DNA from: JBBRNH01 sp038230415
Lineage (GTDB): Bacteria > Bacteroidota > Bacteroidia > Cytophagales > Spirosomataceae
Direction of reading: 5' to 3'
Assembly (NCBI GenBank): GCA_038230415.1
Contig: JBBRNH010000013.1
Location: 21,924-85,923 of the forward strand
Length of the DNA: 64,000 bases
The position numbers and the translations under genes are program-made. This document shows positions 58,079 to 64,000 of the stretch, piece by piece (position 1 is the first letter of the stretch; every line of letters begins with the position of its first letter). The notes under the pieces were generated by a model. That model did not search any database, was not told where the DNA came from, and worked only from the letters and a program-made list of their open reading frames with translations.

Positions 58079-58711
58079 ATGCTCCCAATCAACGATTTAC
58101 TACTTTTTGCGCTGGCCGCCTTAGGCTTAGTTCTCAGTCCCGGCCCAAACATGATTTACCTGATTTCACGCTCTATCACCCAGGGACGACGCGCCGGGCT
58201 GGTGTCGCTGGCGGGTATTCTGACGGGCTTCTTAGTGCATATCTCCTTAGTCTCGCTTGGCCTGACGGCGGTATTTATGGCGATTCCGTTAGCCTACGAC
58301 ATCCTGCGGTGGCTCGGTATTCTGTATTTGCTGTATCTGGCCTGGTCGTCGGTGAGGCCCGGTGGTACGTCGCCGTTTGAAACCCGGCAACTCGATTATG
58401 ATGCTGACCCGAAACTGTTTCGGATGGGATTTCTGACCAACGTGCTAAACCCGAAGGTAGCGATGTTCTATCTGTCTTTTTTTCCGCAGTTCACCCGCCC
58501 CGAACTGGGGTCAATGCTCGTGCAAAACCTGCAATTAGGCGTTACCCAACTGACTGTTGCTACCCTCGGCGATTTAGTGATTGTGCTGTCGGCGGTTCGT
58601 GTGGCAGTTTGGTTTCAGGCCCGGCCTGCGTTTATCCGGGTTCAGAAATGGGTGATGGCAAGCATCCTGACCGGGCTGGCCGTGCGGATGGCGTTTGACA
58701 AAGGGAAATAA
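58079..58711 (+). CDS. LysE/RhtB family amino-acid exporter
   Basis: Protein of 210 residues with about six membrane segments. The family signature LSPGPNMIYLISRSITQGRRAGLVSLAGILTG is near the N-terminus and FRMGFLTNVLNPKVAMFYLSFFPQF in the middle. It exports amino acids or related small molecules. Last of the plus-strand run of four genes. The stop precedes the palindrome at 58732-58759. Confidence 0.92.
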   Translation: MLPINDLLLFALAALGLVLSPGPNMIYLISRSITQGRRAGLVSLAGILTGFLVHISLVSLGLTAVFMAIPLAYDILRWLGILYLLYLAWSSVRPGGTSPFETRQLDYDADPKLFRMGFLTNVLNPKVAMFYLSFFPQFTRPELGSMLVQNLQLGVTQLTVATLGDLVIVLSAVRVAVWFQARPAFIRVQKWVMASILTGLAVRMAFDKGK

Positions 58712-58731
58712 AGTGAAATCAGATGGTTTTG

Positions 58732-58759
58732 TTCAACGAATTAACGTTAATTCGTTGAA
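58732..58759 (+). promoter_or_regulatory. 28-bp perfect palindrome in front of the second AAA/DUF4143 gene
   Basis: Arms TTCAACGAATTAAC (58732-58745) and GTTAATTCGTTGAA (58746-58759) meet without a spacer. A TGGTTTTG -7-like box ends at 58731, so the palindrome covers the likely transcription start, 15 bases before the ATG. That is a normal position for a repressor operator. Confidence 0.78.
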
Positions 58760-58774
58760 TAAAAAACCCCGATT

Positions 58775-59911
58775 ATGACTTCATTCATTCCCCGAACACT
58801 GCATACAGCCCTTACAACCCAGCTTCGGTCAAACAAAGTGATTGTTTTAACCGGAGCAAGGCGGGTAGGCAAAACGGTGTTAATGAATCAGGTGGCGGCT
58901 TCGTTCGCCGGGCCAACCCTATCTCTCAACGGTGACGACCTTAGTACCGCCGACTTACTTGCCGACCGGCGCGTAGCCAGTTATCAACGTTGGCTGGGCA
59001 ATACCGAACTCCTCCTGATTGACGAAGCCCAGATGATTCCTGATGTGGGCCGGGCCTTAAAGCTGCTCATTGACTCGTTCCCGAACCTGACTGTTTTTGT
59101 TACCGGCTCCTCGGCTTTTGATCTTACAAACAGAACCGGCGAGCCGTTGGTGGGTCGGCAATTGACACACACGCTGTACCCACTGGCCCAACTCGAGCTG
59201 GCTCCAATCGAAACCTATATCCAGACCCGCGACCGACTTACCGACCGGCTTCTTTTCGGGAGTTACCCGGATGTGGTGTTGATGACCAATACCAACGACC
59301 GGATTGAGTACCTCAAAGGCATGGTGTCGTCTTATTTGTTGAAAGACATCCTGTTTTTTGAGCAAGTACGAAATACCCATAAAATGCTTCAATTGCTCCA
59401 ACTAATTGCTTATCAGGTTGGTAGTGAAGTGTCTAACGACGAATTAAGCCGACAACTCCAATTAGACCGCAACACGGTGGTGCGTTATCTCGACCTGTTC
59501 ACGAAGGTATTTGTACTGGTTCGCGTGGGCGGATTCAGCAATAACCTACGAAAAGAAGTCACAAAATCATCTAAATGGTACTTTTTTGATAACGGAATTC
59601 GTAACGCGCTCATCAACAATTTCAATCTACCAGGCCAACGCAATGATGTGGGCGCGTTGTGGGAAAACTACCTGATTTCGGAGCGGCTGAAACGAAATGC
59701 GTACACCCGTAGTCAGGCAATTCCGTATTTCTGGCGCACATACGATCAGCAAGAATTAGACTGGGTCGAAGAAACAGATGGTCAGTTGGCGGCTTTTGAG
59801 ATGAAATGGCATACCGACCGGGTTCGTTTCTCAAAAGGCTTCCGGGCGGCTTATCCAACGGCTTCTTTATCTGTAGTGAATCCTGATAATTATTTAGATT
59901 TTATCATCTAA
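58775..59911 (+). CDS. AAA ATPase with DUF4143-like C-terminus (AAA_14 family), second copy
   Basis: Protein of 378 residues starting MTSFIPRTLHTALTTQL. Walker A is GARRVGKTV and Walker B LLLIDEAQM; VTGSSAFDLTNRTGEPLVGRQLT is the sensor region. The C-terminal domain ends with QELDWVEETDGQLAAFEMKW, the D...ExK signature of a PD-(D/E)XK-like fold. Function unknown. It shares architecture with 53007-54191 but little exact sequence. Both are lone genes preceded by their own inverted repeat. Confidence 0.9.
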   Translation: MTSFIPRTLHTALTTQLRSNKVIVLTGARRVGKTVLMNQVAASFAGPTLSLNGDDLSTADLLADRRVASYQRWLGNTELLLIDEAQMIPDVGRALKLLIDSFPNLTVFVTGSSAFDLTNRTGEPLVGRQLTHTLYPLAQLELAPIETYIQTRDRLTDRLLFGSYPDVVLMTNTNDRIEYLKGMVSSYLLKDILFFEQVRNTHKMLQLLQLIAYQVGSEVSNDELSRQLQLDRNTVVRYLDLFTKVFVLVRVGGFSNNLRKEVTKSSKWYFFDNGIRNALINNFNLPGQRNDVGALWENYLISERLKRNAYTRSQAIPYFWRTYDQQELDWVEETDGQLAAFEMKWHTDRVRFSKGFRAAYPTASLSVVNPDNYLDFII

Positions 59912-59930
59912 ACCCCACAAAACCAATAAG

Positions 59931-61460
59931 TTAATTTCTCCCCAACCGCGCCAACCCCGGCTTGAGCGTGTCGCGCTCAACAATGGCGACGATTGCCAGA
60001 AACGCTCCGAACAGCAGCGCGTGATACGAAGCAGATAGCCAGAGATTCGGAATTTTCACGAACGAAGCCCCGACAATCAGCAAGCCTGCCCCGCTGATGT
60101 AGCCCAGGGCCGACCGCAAATCGTAGGGAACGGGGTAGTATTTTTCGCCAAAATAATAACAAAGGCCGGTCATCAACAGGCTGGAAATCAGGAAGGCAAC
60201 GGCGCAACCCATGTAGCCCATCTGCGGAATCAGCAGGACGTTGAGCAGGATCGTACTGGCGGCTCCGGCAACGGTGATATAGGTGCCGAACACGGTTTTG
60301 TCGCTGAGTTTGAACCAGAACGAGAGGTTATAATATACGCCCAAAAACAAGTTTGCCAGTAGCAAAATTGGCACCACGCCCAAGCCCACCCGATAACGAT
60401 CAGACACTAAGCGGCCAAATAAATCGAGATTCAGGCTCACACCAACCCAAATCAGGACGCACACAATTACGAACCATTTTGTAACGCGGGCCAGCAACGC
60501 GGGCGAGTCTTTGTCGTCGGCGCGGCTGAAAAAAAACGGGTCTGCCGCGTACCGAAACGACTGAATGGCGATGGACATAAACACCGACAGTTTGTAGCAG
60601 TTGCCATACACGCCAATGGCCCCGTCGGTGGTCAGGCCCGCGTAAAATCCGCTGGGCAAAAATGAGCCGAGCAGGGCGCGGTCGGCGAGGGTATTGAACA
60701 GACCGGCCAGTGTGGTCAGCATCAGCGGAAACGAATATACGACCAACGCCCAGGCATCGGCCTTGTTTAGCCGGGGGCGAAATTGCCACAGTGTTTTTCG
60801 TAACAACCAGAAATAGAACACATTAGCAATCAGGTTTGCCAGAAAAATATAGCCCGCCCCCAACGTAGGATCATACAGTTGACGCACCAACGGCTGCAAT
60901 GCGGTCAGGTATCGCCCGGCGGCAACATCGCGGCAGAAAACGATGAAAAACACGTTCAGACCCAACAGTAACAGCACATTCACAATTTTGGCTCTGACAA
61001 ACTCCTTAGCTTGATTCTCGACCCGGAGCCGGGCAAACGGAATCGCCATCAGCGCGTCAATTGCCACCAACCACGCCACCCACGTTATGAACTGCTCCTG
61101 CCCTTTATAGTCAAGCCACCCGGCAATCTGCGGAGCCAGACCTACGATCAAAATCGTGCATAATACTGTGATAATCAGCACAATGGTCAACGTTTCGTTG
61201 AACGATTTGTCGCGTTCGGCCTGGTATTCGGGGCCTTTGAGCCGGGCAGCAGCGCGGAAAAAAGCGGTTTCTAACCCGAACGTGTAAACCGCCAGCAGAA
61301 ACGCCACGTAGGTATAGAGTACCACGTTTGACGATAGTTCTTCGGGATTTTTGAAGACGTAGGTGTGCAACGACACGAGCAGAAAGTTCAGCATCCGGGG
61401 CAGAATGGTGCTGAGGCCGTACAGAGCCGTGTCTCCCGCTAATTTTTTAAAGACACTCAT
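59931..61460 (-). CDS. Polysaccharide flippase (MATE/Wzx superfamily)
   Basis: Protein of 509 residues with about 14 membrane segments, beginning MSVFKKLAGDTALYGLSTILPRML. FETAFFRAAARL and the C-terminal LLANLFLGVYYNLSFWFKLSDKTVFGTYITVAGA match the oligosaccharide flippase family that moves lipid-linked sugars to the outer face of the inner membrane. No glycosyltransferases adjoin it, so the substrate is unclear. A perfect -7 box (61465-61472) ends five bases before the ATG, so the mRNA may be leaderless. Confidence 0.88.
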   Translation of the reverse strand: MSVFKKLAGDTALYGLSTILPRMLNFLLVSLHTYVFKNPEELSSNVVLYTYVAFLLAVYTFGLETAFFRAAARLKGPEYQAERDKSFNETLTIVLIITVLCTILIVGLAPQIAGWLDYKGQEQFITWVAWLVAIDALMAIPFARLRVENQAKEFVRAKIVNVLLLLGLNVFFIVFCRDVAAGRYLTALQPLVRQLYDPTLGAGYIFLANLIANVFYFWLLRKTLWQFRPRLNKADAWALVVYSFPLMLTTLAGLFNTLADRALLGSFLPSGFYAGLTTDGAIGVYGNCYKLSVFMSIAIQSFRYAADPFFFSRADDKDSPALLARVTKWFVIVCVLIWVGVSLNLDLFGRLVSDRYRVGLGVVPILLLANLFLGVYYNLSFWFKLSDKTVFGTYITVAGAASTILLNVLLIPQMGYMGCAVAFLISSLLMTGLCYYFGEKYYPVPYDLRSALGYISGAGLLIVGASFVKIPNLWLSASYHALLFGAFLAIVAIVERDTLKPGLARLGRN

Positions 61461-61464
61461 ACCG

Positions 61465-61472
61465 CAAAAGTA
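61465..61472 (-). promoter_or_regulatory. -7 box next to the flippase start
   Basis: Read on the minus strand, TACTTTTG matches TAnnTTTG exactly and sits five bases before the ATG at 61460. A transcript from it would start at or near the start codon. No TTG at the usual distance was seen. Confidence 0.45.
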
Positions 61473-61498
61473 ATGTCCCCGGTTGGATTACCCCCGGT

Positions 61499-61529
61499 TT
61501 GCCCTTCACCGGCAAGGGGGCTATCTTTG
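61499..61529 (+). promoter_or_regulatory. Bacteroidota-type promoter of purH
   Basis: TTG (61499-61501), 20 bases, then TATCTTTG (61522-61529): a consensus promoter. Transcription should begin near 61536, giving a ~97-base leader that contains the long inverted repeat before purH. Confidence 0.75.
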
Positions 61530-61539
61530 TAGAAGTTAA

Positions 61540-61626
61540 TGTATAATGAACAATAGATAATGAACTGCGTCATTGGCGGTCATATATACAAACCCTCATT
61601 ATACATTATCCATTGTTCATTATACA
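61540..61626. repeat. 23-bp inverted repeat in the purH leader
   Basis: Arms at 61540-61562 and 61604-61626 (TGTATAATGAACAAT type) pair at 22 of 23 positions. The right arm ends seven bases before the purH ATG, so folding would affect the ribosome binding region. Confidence 0.85.
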
Positions 61627-61632
61627 CTGTAC

Positions 61633-63153
61633 ATGAAAATCTCTTCCGCGCTCATTTCCGTTTACTACAAAGACGGCCTCGAACCCCTCGTTCAATTGCT
61701 ACATCAACAGGGCGTTACGCTCTACTCAACGGGCGGCACCCAGACATTCATTGAATCACTCGGTATTCCCGTCACAAAAGTAGAAGACCTTACTGGCTAT
61801 CCGCCCGTGTTTGGTGGCCGCGTCAAAACGCTGCACCCGGCCATTTTTGGCGGTATTTTGTTCAGGCGCAATAACCCCGACGATGTGGCCCAGGCCCGGC
61901 ATCACCGGATTCCACCCATTGATTTGGTTGTTGTTGATCTATATCCGTTTGAAGAAACAGTAGCATCGGGCGCGTCTGACGAGGCCATTATCGAGAAGAT
62001 TGACATCGGCGGTATTTCGCTGATTCGCGCAACGGCCAAGAATTTTCAGGATACACTCATCGTCTCTTCGCGCAGTCAATATGCCGACGTAGTGCAGTTA
62101 CTGACTGACAAACGGGGAATTACCAACCTCGACGACCGCCGACGATTTGCCCGCGAAGCCTTCGCCATAACAAGTCAGTACGACACGGCGATTCAGGCGT
62201 TTTTCGAGGGAGAAACGGCCACAGTTCTAAAAAATCAACCGGCTGTGACGTTGCGCTACGGCGAAAACCCGCATCAATCAGCCACGTTCTACGGCGATTT
62301 AGACGCGATGTTCGAGAAATTACACGGTAAAGAACTGTCGTTCAATAACTTAGTGGATATGGATGCCTGTGTTGGTTTGATTGATGAATTTCAGGATAAT
62401 CCTGATGCTCCCACCACCTTCGCCATTATTAAGCACACCAACGCCTGCGGTATTGCCTCGGCCAAAACCGCCCGCGAGGCCTACCTCAACGCGCTTGCCT
62501 GCGACCCGGTGTCGGCGTTCGGGGGGGTGGTGATTACCAACGCCACGGTTGATTTGGCAACCGCCGAAGAACTCAACAAGCTCTTCATGGAGATTCTGAT
62601 TGCCCCCGATTTCGCGCCCGAAGCCCTAACGCTCTTACAATCGAAAAAAAACCGGATTTTGCTGCGTCGGAAACCAGTTGACCTACCCACAAAGCTCGTC
62701 AAAACTATCCTGAACGGCGTGTTAGAGCAAGATAAGGACAGTATTACCGAGACCGCCGATCAATTCAAAACCGTGACTGATAAGGCCCCGATAGCCAGCG
62801 AGTTACGGGCATTAGCATTTGCATTGAAAGTCTGCAAACATACCAAATCGAACACAATTATACTGGCGCGGGAAAACCAACTCATTGCCAGTGGCGTGGG
62901 TCAAACGTCGCGGGTTGATGCGCTCAAGCAGGCCATCGAAAAAGCCCGCTCGTTTGGGTTCAGTTTGGCAGGTGCGGTAATGGCTTCGGATGCGTTTTTT
63001 CCCTTCCCCGATTGCGTCGAAATCGCCCACGAAGCCGGGATTACGGCGGTGGTGCAGCCGGGCGGCTCCATCCGTGATCAGGATTCGATCAACGTCTGCA
63101 ATCAGCACGGCATTGCAATGGTCACAACCGGCGTGCGGCACTTTAAACATTAA
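61633..63153 (+). CDS. purH: Bifunctional AICAR formyltransferase/IMP cyclohydrolase
   Basis: Protein of 506 residues that carries out the last two steps of IMP synthesis. The N-terminal MGS-like cyclohydrolase domain has ALISVYYKDGLEPLVQLLHQQGVTLYSTGGT and GGRVKTLHPAIFGGIL. The transformylase domain has LRYGENPHQSATFYG, FAIIKHTNACGIA (Lys-His of the active site, with Ala for the usual Pro) and VMASDAFFPFPDCVE, ending GVRHFKH. The start MKISSALIS at 61633 was chosen; the upstream frame is only repeat sequence. It precedes the acyltransferase gene by 13 bases. Confidence 0.97.
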   Translation: MKISSALISVYYKDGLEPLVQLLHQQGVTLYSTGGTQTFIESLGIPVTKVEDLTGYPPVFGGRVKTLHPAIFGGILFRRNNPDDVAQARHHRIPPIDLVVVDLYPFEETVASGASDEAIIEKIDIGGISLIRATAKNFQDTLIVSSRSQYADVVQLLTDKRGITNLDDRRRFAREAFAITSQYDTAIQAFFEGETATVLKNQPAVTLRYGENPHQSATFYGDLDAMFEKLHGKELSFNNLVDMDACVGLIDEFQDNPDAPTTFAIIKHTNACGIASAKTAREAYLNALACDPVSAFGGVVITNATVDLATAEELNKLFMEILIAPDFAPEALTLLQSKKNRILLRRKPVDLPTKLVKTILNGVLEQDKDSITETADQFKTVTDKAPIASELRALAFALKVCKHTKSNTIILARENQLIASGVGQTSRVDALKQAIEKARSFGFSLAGAVMASDAFFPFPDCVEIAHEAGITAVVQPGGSIRDQDSINVCNQHGIAMVTTGVRHFKH

Positions 63154-63166
63154 CGGCCTGTCTGCA

Positions 63167-63937
63167 ATGACAAACCTGTTCCGTTTGCTTTACTCCGCGT
63201 GGTGCGTTTTTCTGTTCGGATTACTCATCGTCCTGACGTTTCCGGTGGTATGGATCGGGCTGCGTCGGCACGAATGGTACGGATTGGCGCACCGGGCCAC
63301 GCGCTTGATTGGGCAGGGGTTTTTTATCGGAGCCTTGTTGCCCGTCCGTATCGAGCATCGGTTCCGGCCCGATCCAAGACAGCCCTACATCTACTGCGCC
63401 AATCATTTTTCATACATGGACATCACCCTGCTCGGAACCATTGTGCCGGGGATGTACGCGTTTATCGGAAAAACAGACGTGCAAAAAGTCCCATTGTTTG
63501 GCTATATGTTTTCGCGGCTGCACGTCATGGTTGACCGCAACGACGCGAACAGCCGGGCGCGGTCGTTAAAACAGTCGCTTCAACTCCTGCGCGAGGGTCG
63601 TCCCCTCATCGTTTTCCCGGAAGGGGGCATGAGAAGTACGAAGCCGCCCCAGATGGCCCCGTTTATGGATGGTGCGTTTGCGATGGCGATTCAACAGCAG
63701 GTTCCCATCATCCCGATCACAATTCTGAATGATTACCGCGTATTGGAACATCTGCCAAAACTCAGGATGCGCTGGGAGCCGATTCAGGTAATTTTCCATG
63801 AGCCAATTTCAACTATTGGCTTGGTAATGAGCGATATACAATCGCTCAAACAACAAACTTTCACTGCCATTGAACGTGGGTTAAGTAAGGCGGGTGGAAA
63901 CCCGCTAAATTCAGTAGCGCGGGTGGAAACCCGCTAA
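63167..63937 (+). CDS. plsC: 1-acyl-glycerol-3-phosphate acyltransferase (PlsC-like)
   Basis: Protein of 256 residues. An N-terminal hydrophobic segment precedes the acyltransferase motifs: NHFSYMD (79-85, NHxxxxD), the GKTDVQKVPLFG substrate loop, and FPEGGMRS near 155. It acylates lysophosphatidic acid in phospholipid synthesis. Its last ~14 codons (GGNPLNSVARVETR) are encoded by the first units of the 29-bp tandem repeat that continues to the window end, so the original C-terminus was probably shorter or different. Confidence 0.9.
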   Translation: MTNLFRLLYSAWCVFLFGLLIVLTFPVVWIGLRRHEWYGLAHRATRLIGQGFFIGALLPVRIEHRFRPDPRQPYIYCANHFSYMDITLLGTIVPGMYAFIGKTDVQKVPLFGYMFSRLHVMVDRNDANSRARSLKQSLQLLREGRPLIVFPEGGMRSTKPPQMAPFMDGAFAMAIQQQVPIIPITILNDYRVLEHLPKLRMRWEPIQVIFHEPISTIGLVMSDIQSLKQQTFTAIERGLSKAGGNPLNSVARVETR

Positions 63938-64000
63938 ATTCAGTAGCGCGGGTGGAAACCCGCTAAATTCAGTAGCGCGGGTGGAAACCCGCTAAATTCA
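63891..64000. repeat. 29-bp tandem hairpin repeat, at least four units, continuing past the window
   Basis: The unit starts CGGGTGGAAACCCGC and contains a GCGGGT-GGAA-ACCCGC hairpin followed by TAAATTCAGTAGC. Units begin at 63891, 63920, 63949 and 63978 and are identical except for the first base context. The first two overlap the end of the acyltransferase gene and the array is cut by the window edge. There are no spacers, so it is not a CRISPR array. Confidence 0.95.

Noticed and set aside
1..59911. A defence island made of hsdR, YhcG, Uma2 and AAA/DUF4143 genes
   Set aside because: The genes are scattered over 60 kb among housekeeping and envelope genes and share no promoter or operon.
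61573..61632. Upstream extension of purH
   Set aside because: The codons are the 61540-61626 repeat; purH homologues begin at MKISSALIS-like sequence.
63891..64000. CRISPR array at the window end
   Set aside because: Units are head to tail with no spacers; each unit is a 29-bp hairpin repeat.

Overview
The window looks like chromosome of a Bacteroidota bacterium of the Cytophagales, most likely a Spirosomaceae relative (Spirosoma/Fibrella type; inference). Reasons: near-balanced base composition by eye, Bacteroidota-style promoters (TTG-N20-TAnnTTTG), weak ribosome binding sites, DUF1501/DUF1800 and OMP_b-brl_3 family proteins, a three-gene b558-type succinate dehydrogenase operon, and many intergenic palindromes. 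No rRNA, CRISPR array or insertion sequence was seen.

Layout. 1-2234: 3' end of a type I restriction gene (hsdR), overlapped by a YgjP-like metallopeptidase gene. 2276-4853: an orphan FtsX-type permease with a His-rich loop, an outer-membrane protein and a Uma2 nuclease. 4891-8523: sdhCAB operon with hairpins in both gaps and a clear terminator. 8759-10258: DCC protein, fabD, tRNA-Gln. 10504-13260: TetR regulator and secreted GH65 enzyme. 13418-24938: two complete heavy-metal RND efflux operons (TolC, adaptor, pump) arranged head to head. 24993-34784: YhcG nuclease, LptD, an amidase and an MCE protein (envelope biogenesis), a second Uma2, and a DUF1501/DUF1800 pair. 35070-40050: lipoprotein hydrolase, then an ECF sigma factor with a probable anti-sigma/sensor set, a lipoprotein and a serine hydrolase.

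40150-52758 is an almost entirely minus-strand island of exported proteins: PD40 propeller, membrane AraC regulator, two S41 peptidases, a metallopeptidase fused to a glycogen-binding-like domain, an erythromycin-esterase-like protein, small proteins sharing a repeated beta domain, and a TonB-dependent receptor. Three promoters here (for 46104, 48320 and 52758) carry the same 27-bp triple half-site element, each time exactly 35 bases upstream of a -7-like box. Two promoters (52758 and 49759) also have a GGCTCAAA half-site lying on the -7 box. This looks like an undescribed regulon and is the most interesting signal in the window.

53007-64000: two AAA/DUF4143 ATPase genes, each preceded by its own palindrome; an Ate-like transferase; a MocR regulator divergent from a PNPOx-like gene with three CCGGAC boxes between them; two acetyltransferases; a LysE exporter; a flippase; purH; and a PlsC-type acyltransferase whose last codons run into a 29-bp tandem hairpin repeat that continues past the window edge.
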